Source: Gulosibacter hominis
GTDB lineage: Bacteria; Actinomycetota; Actinomycetes; Actinomycetales; Microbacteriaceae
Direction: 5' to 3'
Assembly: GCF_904842695.1 (NCBI RefSeq)
Contig: NZ_CAJGWQ010000004.1
Location: 92,864 to 156,863 of the forward strand
DNA: 64,000 nt
In this document: positions 17,201 to 26,484 of the stretch, in pieces
Numbering within the stretch: position 1 is the stretch's first letter
Layout: the number at the start of each line of letters is the position of its first letter
Translations under genes and position numbers: made by a program
The notes under the pieces: generated by a model
What the model was told of the DNA's origin: nothing
The model's database searches: none
Seen by the model: the letters and a program-made list of their open reading frames with translations, nothing else

Positions 17201-19045
17201 ATGAACTCAACGCATACTCCGGTGAATCCGAACGACATCCCCCAGCTGTCGTCGAACTCCGACGTCAACGCCTGGGTTGTGAGTATCGCTGAACTGACCA
17301 AACCGAATCAGGTTGTCTGGTGCGACGGTTCGGAAGCAGAGTTTAACCGCCTTACCGAAGAGATGGTCGAGCAGGGCTCGTTGATCCGGCTTAACGAGGA
17401 AAAACGCCCCGGCTCGTTCCTGGCACGCTCGGACGCCGGCGATGTCGCCCGCGTCGAGAGCCGCACCTTTATTTGTTCAGAACGTGAAGAGGATGCCGGC
17501 CCCACCAACAACTGGCGCGATCCGGCGCAGATGCGATCCGAGTTGAAAAACCTGTTCTCGGGCTCGATGCGCGGCCGCACCATGTATGTGGTGCCGTTCG
17601 CGATGGGTCCGCTCGGTGGCAAGATCACCCAGTACGGCGTGGAGATCACCGACTCGCCCTACGTGGTGGTTTCGATGGCGCTCATGACCCGCTCGGGCAC
17701 CGCGGCACTCGAATACATCAAGCCCGACACCGATTGGGTGCCGGCCCTGCACTCGGTGGGCTACCCGCTCACCGATGACGACGGTAACGACCGCCCCGAT
17801 GTGCCGTGGCCCTGCAACTACCAAAAATACATCGCGCACTTCCCCGAAACTCGCGAAATCATGTCGTATGGCTCGGGCTACGGCGGCAACGCGCTGCTCG
17901 GCAAGAAGTGCTTCGCCCTGCGTATCGCCTCGGTGATGGCTCGCGACGAAGGCTGGATGGCTGAGCACATGCTGCTCATCCAGGCCACCAACCCCGAGGG
18001 TAAGAAGTACACCATCACCGGCGCCTTCCCCTCGGCAACCGGCAAGACCAACCTGGCCATGATGCGACCCAAGGTTGACGGTTGGAAGGTCGAGACTATC
18101 GGTGACGATATCGTCTGGATGCGTCCCGGTGACGACGGCCGTCTTTACGCCATCAACCCCGAGTTCGGCTTTTTCGGCGTCGCACCCGGCACCGGATACG
18201 ACACGAACCCGGTGGCGATGGAGACCATCTCGAAAAACACCATCTTCACCAACGTCGCGCTCACCGATGATGGCGATGTTTGGTGGGAAGGGATGACCGC
18301 AGAGCCGCCGGCACACCTCATCGACTGGCAGGGTAACGACTGGACCCCCGATTCAGACACCCCGGCAGCACACCCGAACTCACGTTTTACCGTGCGTGCC
18401 GACCAGTGCCCCACTATTTCACCCGATTGGGAGGCCGTTGACGGTGTGCCGGTCGACATCATCCTGTTCGGTGGCCGCCGCCGCACCAATGTGCCGCTCG
18501 TCTACCAGTCGAAGGATTGGGACCACGGCTGCTTCCTCGGCGCCACGCTCGGTTCGGAACGCACCGCTGCCGCCGAGGGCAAGATCGGCGAGCTGCGTCA
18601 CGACCCGTTCGCCATGCAGCCGTTCGCCGGCTACCACATGGCCGACTACTGGGACCACTGGCTCGAAATGGGCGAACAGCTCGGCGATAAGGCACCCGCG
18701 ATTTTCCAGGTGAACTGGTTCCGCCGCGGCGAAGACGGTAGCTTCCTGTGGCCCGGTTTCGGTGACAACATTCGCGCGCTCGACTGGGCGATCCGCCGAG
18801 TTGAAGGCGAGGTCGACTACGTTGAAACCCCGATCGGCAACCTGCCCCGCATCGAAGACATCAACATCGAGGGCATCGACGTGACGCAAGAACAGCTCGA
18901 GGAGCTGTTCTCGGTGCCGGTTGAGGGATGGAAGGCCGAGCTGGTCGAAACCACCAAATACTTCCAGTCGATCGGATCGCGGATCCCCGCCGAGCTGCTC
19001 ATCCAGCTGGGCGAAGTGCGCGGCGGCTTCAAAGCAATCGACTAG
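17201..19045 (+). CDS. pckG: Phosphoenolpyruvate carboxykinase (GTP)
   Basis: Converts oxaloacetate and GTP to PEP, CO2 and GDP for gluconeogenesis. 614 residues, the normal length of the GTP-type enzyme. Visible are the kinase P-loop [11 protein letters not shown] (about 275-285), [14 protein letters not shown] and the N-terminal WCDGSE substrate segment. GAAGGAGAAGG precedes the ATG. It is transcribed divergently from ileS across a ~390-base region that also holds the T-box; GATACT at 17104-17109 could be its -10. A strong terminator follows, so it is monocistronic. Confidence 0.98.
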   Translation: MNSTHTPVNPNDIPQLSSNSDVNAWVVSIAELTKPNQVVWCDGSEAEFNRLTEEMVEQGSLIRLNEEKRPGSFLARSDAGDVARVESRTFICSEREEDAGPTNNWRDPAQMRSELKNLFSGSMRGRTMYVVPFAMGPLGGKITQYGVEITDSPYVVVSMALMTRSGTAALEYIKPDTDWVPALHSVGYPLTDDDGNDRPDVPWPCNYQKYIAHFPETREIMSYGSGYGGNALLGKKCFALRIASVMARDEGWMAEHMLLIQATNPEGKKYTITGAFPSATGKTNLAMMRPKVDGWKVETIGDDIVWMRPGDDGRLYAINPEFGFFGVAPGTGYDTNPVAMETISKNTIFTNVALTDDGDVWWEGMTAEPPAHLIDWQGNDWTPDSDTPAAHPNSRFTVRADQCPTISPDWEAVDGVPVDIILFGGRRRTNVPLVYQSKDWDHGCFLGATLGSERTAAAEGKIGELRHDPFAMQPFAGYHMADYWDHWLEMGEQLGDKAPAIFQVNWFRRGEDGSFLWPGFGDNIRALDWAIRRVEGEVDYVETPIGNLPRIEDINIEGIDVTQEQLEELFSVPVEGWKAELVETTKYFQSIGSRIPAELLIQLGEVRGGFKAID

Positions 19046-19069
19046 CGAACGTTAACGCATACCAAACTG

Positions 19070-19115
19070 GCGGGGCGGATGATCGAAACCAAATCGATCA
19101 TCCGCCCCGCTTTTT
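19070..19115 (+). terminator. Terminator of pckG
   Basis: Perfect 17-bp stem, GCGGGGCGGATGATCGA with its complement, 7-base loop, followed by TTTTT at 19111-19115. It isolates pckG from the downstream toxin module. Confidence 0.92.
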
Positions 19116-19282
19116 GCATCCCTCAAATCCGATTTTTACCAGGTCAGCACGATCCCTAGCGGTGCTCCCCGCAACCACCAGCAGCCGCCAGCGAGTGACG
19201 ACCCGAGCACGTCACCAAAAGTTCAAACAAGCTCCATAACTTTGCGGCGCAATCGCACCACAACCGCTGTTGAAGGGTCGTT

Positions 19283-19621
19283 ATGTCGTTGGAAATCTTG
19301 AACGGAGAGTTGGTAGAACTCTCGCGGGCGCTCGACAGTACCGCCGCGGAGGTGGCACCGGCAACTCTGTCCGGCGCGGCCGGTTCGGTTACCGCAGCAA
19401 TGCCGGGCGCAGCGGCCGGCCAGGTTATGCAATCGGCAGCGACCACCTACGAGGCCAACCTGCGTCGCTTCGTCGACGCGCTCAACTCGGATGCGACCGC
19501 GGCAAGCAGCTCGGATGCCGATTTCAATAGCACCGACAGCCACGGTGAGGGCACCTTCAGCAACACCGCGTGGAACAACATCGATTCGGCAGTGAACTAC
19601 GGCGGGGAGGGCACCCGATGA
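19283..19621 (+). CDS. WXG100-like small protein, partner of the nuclease toxin
   Basis: 112 residues (MSLEILNGELVELSRALD), helical and Ala/Ser-rich without a literal WXG. It is homologous in outline to the small protein at 10460-10759: LxIxxGE at the start, LD at about 17, FVDALNSD, then SDADFNSTD. GAAGGG lies upstream of the ATG. Its stop overlaps the start of the toxin gene (ATGA), so translation is coupled. Proteins of this kind pair with the helical N-terminus of type VII substrates to make a secretion-competent complex; that role is inferred. Confidence 0.72.
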   Translation: MSLEILNGELVELSRALDSTAAEVAPATLSGAAGSVTAAMPGAAAGQVMQSAATTYEANLRRFVDALNSDATAASSSDADFNSTDSHGEGTFSNTAWNNIDSAVNYGGEGTR

Positions 19622-21063
19622 TCAACTGGGCAAGCATCCAAACCTGGAATCCCGCGCCCCTGCAGGAAGGCAGCAGCCTGGCCCAGCACCGCGCCAACCA
19701 GCTCAGCTCGGCAGCCAGTGAACTGCAAAGCGCCGGTGGCCGCATCCAGTCGAAGGGTGAAACTGCCGAGGCTGCCCGCAAATCAGCGGGCGAGCACACC
19801 GCCACAGCAACGACACTGAGCGGCCAGCTCGACGGGCTTGATCGGGCACTCGCCCAGGGCGCCGCATCCGTAACGCAGCTGAACACACAGGTGCGGGCCT
19901 GCCACACCTTCGCCGCCACCACGGGCATGGTTATCGCACCAACCGGCATGGTCAGCATCGGTCCCACCGTCAAAGCCACTGCCGTCGCGCAGCAGGTGGC
20001 GATGCGCCTGCCCACCTACACCGCAACACCCGCCTGGATTAAAGGCATGGCTGACCAGGCCACGCTCACCGGAATGGTGCAGGCAGCGGTAGCGCAAGCG
20101 AACACCATTGACGCTCAGCTGTCAGCCGCTATCGGTAGTGCGATGAACACCCCGGTGACGACTTCGGCAAACGGCAGCGCCCCGAACATTCAACTGGCCG
20201 CGAACTCGATCGACCTCAGTGACGAGCTCGGCGGCTCGGGCGAGGGAAAGACTCGCGGCAATGTTCCGCAGCTGCCACTCAATGAGAGCGACTACTGGAA
20301 CCCGCCCGAGGTCAAAAACAAGGTCGATGTGGCCGAAAAAATCGACCCCAACAAGACCTTCCCGCCAGAGGGATTCAAACTCGAACCCAACACTGCCTAC
20401 ACCGTGCACCAGGGCGGCAACGAGCAGATGCTGCGCGGCACCTACTACACCGACGAGAACGGCAACATCACCCACGTCGAAGCAAACGCCAGCCGCGAAA
20501 AGGGTGCGCCGCTCAACTACGATCTGCGCGAACCGGCCCCGAACACCACTTACCATGTCATGAACGCGCGGGGTGAAGGGTCAACCACCTATATCACCGA
20601 CAATCTTGGTCGTACTGAAACGGTCATCATCGACGACCTCGACGATAAGAAGGGTGCTCGCCATCCGGGCATCCAGAGCACGATCGGGCAGATGGGCTCG
20701 TACGAGGGCGGCAGCAAAGATTCGGGCAACAAGGTGTACGACTACAACGGTGGTCACGCGGTTGCCGCTCAATTCGGTGGTATTCGCGAAAACATCAACC
20801 TCACCCCGCAGCTGGCCGATGTCAACCAGGCCAATAGCAATGCCGACTTCCAGAAGAACGGTCCAAACTACGGCCGGCTCGAAAACATGTGGAAGGCCGA
20901 GCTTGACAAGGGTAAAGAAGTGGATGTGGTCATCCATCACGTCTATGACAGCGACCTACAAAAACAACACAAGCTGATCGACCAGGTGCCCACGAGCTAC
21001 ATCGTTGATTATTCGAGCGACGGCAATATTTCGTCGACGTATGTGTTCGACAACACCCCGTAA
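19618..21063 (+). CDS. Polymorphic toxin: type VII-style N-terminus with Endonuclease_NS_2-like nuclease domain
   Basis: 481 residues from the ATG at 19618 (MINWASIQTW), chosen for the ATGA overlap and the match to the hydrolase protein at 8740-10452. Residues 1-180 are helical with CHTFAATTGMVIAPTG at 95-110, like the other protein. A linker (about 185-245) leads to a C-terminal domain with NGGHAVAAQFGG (His380 likely catalytic), ENINLTPQ, VNQAN, YGRLENMWKAEL and VVIHHVYD. These are hallmarks of the DNA/RNA non-specific endonuclease family 2 domain, found in Bacillus YeeF-type LXG toxins. No signal peptide. A putative immunity gene follows. Confidence 0.85.
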   Translation: MINWASIQTWNPAPLQEGSSLAQHRANQLSSAASELQSAGGRIQSKGETAEAARKSAGEHTATATTLSGQLDGLDRALAQGAASVTQLNTQVRACHTFAATTGMVIAPTGMVSIGPTVKATAVAQQVAMRLPTYTATPAWIKGMADQATLTGMVQAAVAQANTIDAQLSAAIGSAMNTPVTTSANGSAPNIQLAANSIDLSDELGGSGEGKTRGNVPQLPLNESDYWNPPEVKNKVDVAEKIDPNKTFPPEGFKLEPNTAYTVHQGGNEQMLRGTYYTDENGNITHVEANASREKGAPLNYDLREPAPNTTYHVMNARGEGSTTYITDNLGRTETVIIDDLDDKKGARHPGIQSTIGQMGSYEGGSKDSGNKVYDYNGGHAVAAQFGGIRENINLTPQLADVNQANSNADFQKNGPNYGRLENMWKAELDKGKEVDVVIHHVYDSDLQKQHKLIDQVPTSYIVDYSSDGNISSTYVFDNTP

Positions 21064-21190
21064 GCGGGGCGCGGCACCGGTTGCTAAAGAAGCGGTTGAT
21101 TTGAGGTCGTACCCTAGACAGCGTTCAGACGGCCGGCCACTGTACAAGCAGTAGCGAGCGCGCGAGTGCGACCAAGAAAGAAGGGGCGGA

Positions 21191-21631
21191 ATGGCTGAAA
21201 ACGAGACTCCGAGCGGCGGCTTGCTCGACCAGCGCGAGGCGCTGGTGGCTGTGGCACGCGCGATGTGGGATGTACTGCCGGATGAATATGACAGTGTCAC
21301 CTGCACCGCAATGGTGATGGGTGGCTTCGGTGAGTACCAGCAGCAGGCGCACAGCACGGAAGACAGCAAGGTGATCGGCGCCAGCTATCCGCTCATCAAG
21401 GCGGTCACCGAACTGCGTCGAATCATGTACCGCCCCAAAACCGGCACCTGGTACACCGTGACCTTCCGGCTGGTTCGTCCCGGACAGCTCGAAACCCACT
21501 TCGACTACGACGGCGAGCCCGAGTGGACCATGCAGCCATCAGACGACTCCTACCGTCAAGACGCCGAGGCCTTCCCGCGCGCCCCCGAGCACACACCCGA
21601 TTGGATGCGCGCAAAGCTTCAGAGTTCGTAA
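21191..21631 (+). CDS. YezG/DUF600-like immunity protein
   Basis: 146 residues, acidic, no signal peptide, so cytoplasmic. The pattern MWDVLPDEYDSV near the N-terminus, then TWYTVTFRLVRPGQLETHF and FDYDGEPEW, fits the YezG (DUF600) antitoxin fold, whose known member neutralises the YeeF nuclease of Bacillus. That matches the nuclease domain type of the gene upstream. GAAGGGGCGGA precedes the ATG. The 127-base gap after the toxin gene is long enough for a separate promoter, which would keep immunity expressed. Family assignment is by pattern only. Confidence 0.75.
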   Translation: MAENETPSGGLLDQREALVAVARAMWDVLPDEYDSVTCTAMVMGGFGEYQQQAHSTEDSKVIGASYPLIKAVTELRRIMYRPKTGTWYTVTFRLVRPGQLETHFDYDGEPEWTMQPSDDSYRQDAEAFPRAPEHTPDWMRAKLQSS

Positions 21632-21742
21632 CGAGAACGTCAGGTAACTCTGGCAGGCTGAAATTGGCTCGTGACTACTGAGCCGCAGCCAGCGGCATCC
21701 ATGTGGCAGTGGTCGTAACGGGCCCGAACTAAGGAGTCCCCC

Positions 21743-22759
21743 ATGAAGGCTGCTGTTGTCCGTAATTTTGGCGACAACCTCGATATCAGCGAAGTTGACC
21801 GCCCAAGCCCAGGCCCGAACCAGTTGCTCGTCAAGCTTGTTACCTCCGGTGTGTGCCACACCGACCTACATGCCGCACAGGGTGACTGGCCAGTTCGCCC
21901 CGAGCCACCATTCATCCCGGGACACGAAGGTGTCGGCATCGTCGAAGAGGTCGGCGAAGGCGTCGACGATGTCAAAGTTGGCGACATGGTCGGCAACGCA
22001 TGGTTGTGGAGTGCGTGCGGTAAGTGCGAATTCTGCCGTAAAGGATGGGAAACCGTTTGCGACTCGGTCGTCAACGGTGGATACACGGCCAATGGCTCGT
22101 TCAGCGAATACATGGTCGTAGACGCACGCTACGCGCCCCGTATCCCAGAAGGTGTCGACCCAGTCGAGGCTGCTCCGATCCTCTGCGCCGGTGTCACCGT
22201 TTACAAAGCGATCAAGGAGACCGAGGCGAAACCAGGTCAGTGGATCGTGATCTCGGGTATCGGCGGTCTTGGCCACATTGCAGTGCAGTATGCGGTTGCC
22301 ATGGGCTTGCGTGTCGTTGCTGTTGACGTCGCCGACGACAAACTCGAACTCGCAAAGAAGCACGGGGCTGAGGCGGTCGTTAACGCGGCCACTGAAGATC
22401 CGGGCGAAAAGGTCAAAGAGATCACCGGCGGCGGCGCTCACGGAATCGTCGTGACCGCGGTGCACCCGAAAGCCTTCAGCCAGGCAATCGCCATGTGCCG
22501 CAAGCTGGGCACCATCGTTTTCGTGGGGCTTCCCCCGGGGGCCACCGAAGTCGAAATCTTCTGGGTGGTACTGCTGCGTCTCACCATCCGAGGCTCGATC
22601 GTGGGCACCCGTCAAGACATGGAAGAGGCACTCGACTTCTTTGCACGCGGCAAGATCAAACCGACCGTTGCAACTCGTAAGCTCGACGAGATCAACGACA
22701 TCTTCGACACTATGAAGCAAGGCGGCATCGACGGTCGTTTGGTCATCGACTACCGCTAG
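21743..22759 (+). CDS. adhP: Zinc-dependent alcohol dehydrogenase (AdhP/AdhA type)
   Basis: Medium-chain NAD-dependent oxidoreductase that interconverts primary alcohols and aldehydes. 338 residues, usual length. Catalytic zinc ligands lie in GVCHTDLH and PGHEGVG; the structural zinc loop CGKCEFCRKGWETVC has all four cysteines. The Rossmann motif is GIGGLGHIA and the preceding VVAVDVADDK fits NAD preference. AAGGAG lies before the ATG. It appears to be a single gene ending in a strong hairpin. Confidence 0.95.
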   Translation: MKAAVVRNFGDNLDISEVDRPSPGPNQLLVKLVTSGVCHTDLHAAQGDWPVRPEPPFIPGHEGVGIVEEVGEGVDDVKVGDMVGNAWLWSACGKCEFCRKGWETVCDSVVNGGYTANGSFSEYMVVDARYAPRIPEGVDPVEAAPILCAGVTVYKAIKETEAKPGQWIVISGIGGLGHIAVQYAVAMGLRVVAVDVADDKLELAKKHGAEAVVNAATEDPGEKVKEITGGGAHGIVVTAVHPKAFSQAIAMCRKLGTIVFVGLPPGATEVEIFWVVLLRLTIRGSIVGTRQDMEEALDFFARGKIKPTVATRKLDEINDIFDTMKQGGIDGRLVIDYR

Positions 22760-22771
22760 CCCACAGCTGAT

Positions 22772-22823
22772 CACAAGATCGGGGGGGTGTGCTTCTTTGC
22801 GGGAGCACAGCCCCGATCCTGTG
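22772..22823 (+). terminator. Hairpin after adhP
   Basis: Long imperfect stem: GATCGGGG pairs with CCCCGATC and inner GGTGTGCT with AGCACAGC (one G-T and one mismatch), with CACA/TGTG at the base. No U run follows, so this may be a weak terminator or mRNA end structure. Confidence 0.5.
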
Positions 22824-22940
22824 TCGGCATCGCAGGTTGCCCGTCCTTCACCCGCTCGAGGCATAACCGGCCAGCGTTGGTACCACGCGAACACAGAATC
22901 AAAGAGCGACTCTCTTCACGCTGAGGAGCATTGAGACGAC

Positions 22941-23153
22941 ATGCCAGCCTATGAAATCCTCGCCATAGTTGGGTTTGTTTTACACGCCGCAGTAGCAATC
23001 GCTGCACTGGTGAGCTTGCACCGGGCACTCGACTCGCTGACGCTCGGCAGCGTGGTGTTCTGGTTCGCATTCATCGTTCTTTCGCCGCTATTGGGGGCAC
23101 TCGTCTGGTTCGCGTTCGGCAAACCTTCCGACAGACACAAGCCCACGCGCTAA
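22941..23153 (+). CDS. PLDc_N domain small membrane protein
   Basis: 70 residues with two hydrophobic segments (about 5-25 and 34-58). FWFAFIVLSPLLGALVWFAFGKP is the pattern of the PLDc_N domain that forms the membrane anchor of cardiolipin synthases. Here it stands alone with no phospholipase D domain after it. Such free-standing copies are common in actinobacteria and of unknown role. A short tail SDRHKPTR ends the protein. Confidence 0.8.
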   Translation: MPAYEILAIVGFVLHAAVAIAALVSLHRALDSLTLGSVVFWFAFIVLSPLLGALVWFAFGKPSDRHKPTR

Positions 23154-23261
23154 CCTGTTCATTCCGATTCCCTCCCAACCACTGACAGCACTCGGGTAGG
23201 CTTGGCGCCAGTGCAAATTCAGGCACCCCGAACTCGGTGCCGTCGATAGTGAAAGGCTGCG

Positions 23262-25850
23262 ATGTCGAACGCAAACCTCCCCGATAAGCCAGCTCTCGAA
23301 GGCCTCGAGGAGAAGTGGGGCAACGTCTGGGAAACCGATGGCACATACCGCTTCGACCGTGAGGGTGCCACCCGCGACACCGTCTACTCGGTCGACACTC
23401 CCCCGCCAACCGCATCCGGTTCACTGCACATCGGCCACGTGTTTAGCTACACCCACACGGATGTGGTTGCCCGCTACCAGCGCATGACTGGTAAGCGCGT
23501 GTTTTACCCGATGGGTTGGGACGACAACGGCCTGCCCACCGAGCGCCGCGTACAGAACTACTACGGCGTGCGCTGCGACCCGTCACTGCCGTATGTCGAA
23601 AACTTCGTGCCCCCGCACGAGGGCGGTGATGGCAAGAGCATCAAGGCCGCCGACCAACAGCCAATCTCGCGCCGCAACTTCATCGAACTGTGCGAAAAGC
23701 TCACCATCGAGGATGAACGTGCCTTCGAAGATCTGTGGCGCAAGCTTGGTCTCTCGGTCGACTGGACCCAGACCTACCGCACCATTGAAGATTCGAGCCG
23801 CCGCGCATCCCAGCTCGCGTTCATCCGCAATATCGAGCGCGGCGAGGCATACCAGGACATGGCCCCGACGCTGTGGGACGTGACCTTCCGCACCGCAGTC
23901 GCGCAGGCCGAACTTGAAGATCGCGAACAGCCAGGTGCCTACCACCGGCTCGCCTTCCACGGCGCCGACGGCAACGACATTTTTATCGAAACCACCCGCC
24001 CCGAGCTGCTGCCGGCCTGTGTGGCGCTCGTGGCGCATCCCGACGATGAGCGCTACCAGGCACTTTTTGGCACCACCGCCCGAACCCCGCTGTTTGACGT
24101 CGAGGTGCCGGTGCTCGCGCACCCGCTCGCCCAGCAAGATAAGGGCTCGGGTATCGCGATGATCTGTACCTTCGGTGATGTCACCGACGTGGTGTGGTGG
24201 CGTGAACTGAAGCTGCCGAACCGATCCATCCTGGGCGAAGACGGTCGCATCATGGACGCCATGCCCGAGGCCATCACCAGCGAAACTGGCCGCGCGGTGT
24301 ACGCCGAAATGGTTGGCAAAACCGTTTTTAGTGCCAAGAAGGTCGTTGTCGAGGCGCTGCAAGAATCGGGCGAAATGATCGGAGAACCCCGCAAGATCAC
24401 CCACCCGGTGAAGTTCTTCGAAAAGGGCGACCGCCCGCTCGAAATTGTTTCGACTCGCCAGTGGTACGTCGCCAACGGCGCCAATGACGAGCAGCTGCGC
24501 GCGCGACTGCTCGAACACGGCCGCAACCTCGACTTCGTGCCCGAGTTCATGCGCGTGCGGTACGAAAACTGGGTCGAGGGACTTTCGGGTGACTGGCTCA
24601 TCTCGCGCCAGCGCTTTTTCGGTGTGCCGATCCCGGTGTGGTACCCGATCGATGCCGATGGCGTCGTCAACTACGACTCGCCGCTGCTGCCGAGCGAGGC
24701 ACAGCTGCCGGTCGACCCCTCAACCGACGCTCCCGAGGGCTATTCCGAGGCGCAGCGCGGCGAGCCCGGCGGGTTTGTCGGTGAAGTGGATGTGATGGAC
24801 ACCTGGATGACCTCGTCACTCACCCCGCAGCTGGCCGGTGGTTGGGAGCGCGACCCCGAACTGTGGCAGCTGGTGTCGCCGTACGACGTGCGCCCCCAGG
24901 GCCAGGACATTATCCGCACCTGGCTGTTCTCGACGCTGCTGCGCAGCGAACTCGAGCAGGGTCAGCTACCGTGGCGGCACGCCACGATCTCGGGCTTTAT
25001 CGTCGACCCCGACCGCAAAAAGATGTCGAAGTCGAAGGGCAACGTGGTGACTCCCGCTGCGCTGCTCGACACCCACGGCTCGGATGCGGTGCGCTATTGG
25101 GCGGCCTCGAGCCGGCTCGGCACCGACGCGGCGTTCGACCCGCAGCGGCCCACGCAAATCAAGATCGGTCGCCGACTCGCGATCAAGGTGCTCAACGCCG
25201 CCAAACTCGCGCTGGGCTTTGACGCCACCGGTGCCGACTCGATTGCCGCCATCACCAACCCGCTCGATCTGGCAATGCTCGCCGAACTGCACAGTGTGAT
25301 CGAATCGGCCACCCGCGCGCTGGGCGAGTTCAACCACGCCCGGGCACTGGAAGTGACCGAGACGTTCTTCTGGACCTTCTGTGACGACTACCTCGAGCTG
25401 GTGAAGGAGCGCGCCTACGGCGACGATGCTCCCGCACGCCAATCGGCAGTGGCAGCGATGCGCACCGCAATCCACGTGCTGCTGCGACTGTTCGCCCCGG
25501 TGCTGCCATTCGCCACCGAAGAGGTGTGGTCGTGGTGGCAGGAAGGCTCGGTCCACCGCGCGGCGTGGCCGACCGTGGACGAGCTGCCCACACAGGGCCG
25601 TGCCGAACTGCTCGCCCTCACCTCGCAGGCACTCACCAGCATCCGCGGTACCAAGACCGATGCCAAGGTTTCGCAGAAGACCCCGCTATTGAGCGTCACG
25701 ATCGCGGCACCGGCTGCCGAAATTGAGCTGCTGGAAGGAGCCGCGGGCGACCTGGCTGCAGTCGGCCGCATCCAAGAACTCAGTCTCGCAACCGACGCCG
25801 ACGAACTCACCGTTCGCGACGCGGTACTCGGTGAGGCTCCCCAAAAATAA
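23262..25850 (+). CDS. valS: Valyl-tRNA synthetase
   Basis: Class I synthetase charging tRNA-Val and editing mischarged threonine. 862 residues. HIGH motif in SGSLHIGHVFSY (about 54-60), the TTRPELLPACVALVAHPDD editing region, GKSIKAADQQPISRRNF, WLFSTLLRSEL and the KMSKS motif DRKKMSKSKGNVV (about 586-592). The C-terminus lacks the long coiled-coil of many ValS enzymes and ends soon after a helical anticodon domain, typical of the shorter archaeal-like type. A 12-bp terminator hairpin follows, so it is probably transcribed alone. Confidence 0.96.
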   Translation: MSNANLPDKPALEGLEEKWGNVWETDGTYRFDREGATRDTVYSVDTPPPTASGSLHIGHVFSYTHTDVVARYQRMTGKRVFYPMGWDDNGLPTERRVQNYYGVRCDPSLPYVENFVPPHEGGDGKSIKAADQQPISRRNFIELCEKLTIEDERAFEDLWRKLGLSVDWTQTYRTIEDSSRRASQLAFIRNIERGEAYQDMAPTLWDVTFRTAVAQAELEDREQPGAYHRLAFHGADGNDIFIETTRPELLPACVALVAHPDDERYQALFGTTARTPLFDVEVPVLAHPLAQQDKGSGIAMICTFGDVTDVVWWRELKLPNRSILGEDGRIMDAMPEAITSETGRAVYAEMVGKTVFSAKKVVVEALQESGEMIGEPRKITHPVKFFEKGDRPLEIVSTRQWYVANGANDEQLRARLLEHGRNLDFVPEFMRVRYENWVEGLSGDWLISRQRFFGVPIPVWYPIDADGVVNYDSPLLPSEAQLPVDPSTDAPEGYSEAQRGEPGGFVGEVDVMDTWMTSSLTPQLAGGWERDPELWQLVSPYDVRPQGQDIIRTWLFSTLLRSELEQGQLPWRHATISGFIVDPDRKKMSKSKGNVVTPAALLDTHGSDAVRYWAASSRLGTDAAFDPQRPTQIKIGRRLAIKVLNAAKLALGFDATGADSIAAITNPLDLAMLAELHSVIESATRALGEFNHARALEVTETFFWTFCDDYLELVKERAYGDDAPARQSAVAAMRTAIHVLLRLFAPVLPFATEEVWSWWQEGSVHRAAWPTVDELPTQGRAELLALTSQALTSIRGTKTDAKVSQKTPLLSVTIAAPAAEIELLEGAAGDLAAVGRIQELSLATDADELTVRDAVLGEAPQK

Positions 25851-25859
25851 GCCAACAAA

Positions 25860-25894
25860 TTCGGGCCGGTGTGTCGTACAGCCACCGGCCCGAA
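25860..25894 (+). terminator. Terminator of valS
   Basis: Perfect 12-bp stem TTCGGGCCGGTG / CACCGGCCCGAA with an 11-base loop, followed by ACTATTT. Confidence 0.75.
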
Positions 25895-25962
25895 ACTATT
25901 TGGGCACTGTTTTGGCTCGTCATCCCGGCCTAAGATAGGCGACGCGCTCTAGAAAAAGGATT

Positions 25963-26484
25963 ATGACCACTCCCAGACACTCACGCTCATCCAATCGCTC
26001 CGCTGCGGCACGTATCGCACCGGTGCTCCGGCCTGTGACCCGCGAAGATTTTTTTCCGTGGGTGAGTCTGTTGGCAGAGTCGTTAGAGGTGAGCGGGCTC
26101 GTCTACCGAGATGAGATTGCGCTGCGCATCTGGCAGCAGCTTGGCCACGAAAGTTCGACGACGACTCCAGCTTCGCAATTGGAAGCCATCGTCGCCGACC
26201 GCTCGGGGAACCTCATCGGCCTGGCCCTCATGCTGCCTTCGATCTCGCTCAGCACCGGCGCTGCCGCGCTCGATGTACACCTGGCATATGTGCATCGCGC
26301 TGTCCGTGATGAGGCTGCGGCTCGTGCCCTTGTTGCTGCCGTACAGCAGCGGGCACGGGCAATCGGCGCAACCAAAATTCGCTGGCTCGCGGCAAGCGAC
26401 ACCCTGCACCAGCTGGCCGGCGCCGAACCGATCTCAAAGTCGGGTATTTACGAGAGCGACCCGGCCCTGGACGTCGAGGCATAA
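25963..26484 (+). CDS. GNAT-family N-acetyltransferase
   Basis: 173 residues. LRPVTREDFFPWVSLLAES near the N-terminus, a VADRSGNLIGLALMLPS strand pair, LDVHLAYVHRAVRDEAAARAL (acetyl-CoA binding strand and helix) and a C-terminal IRWLAASD strand fit the GNAT fold. The usual Q/RxxGxG/A signature is weak (VHRAVRDEAAARALV). AAAAGGA precedes the ATG. It overlaps the next small gene by one base (TAATG). Substrate unknown. Confidence 0.75.
   Translation: MTTPRHSRSSNRSAAARIAPVLRPVTREDFFPWVSLLAESLEVSGLVYRDEIALRIWQQLGHESSTTTPASQLEAIVADRSGNLIGLALMLPSISLSTGAAALDVHLAYVHRAVRDEAAARALVAAVQQRARAIGATKIRWLAASDTLHQLAGAEPISKSGIYESDPALDVEA

Noticed and set aside
21866..22894. 342-codon minus-strand frame opposite adhP
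   Set aside because: adhP shows intact zinc and Rossmann motifs in the other direction; this frame has none.
23154..23261. T-box before valS
   Set aside because: There is a small GGCACC/GGTGCC hairpin but no TGGTACCGCG-type core.
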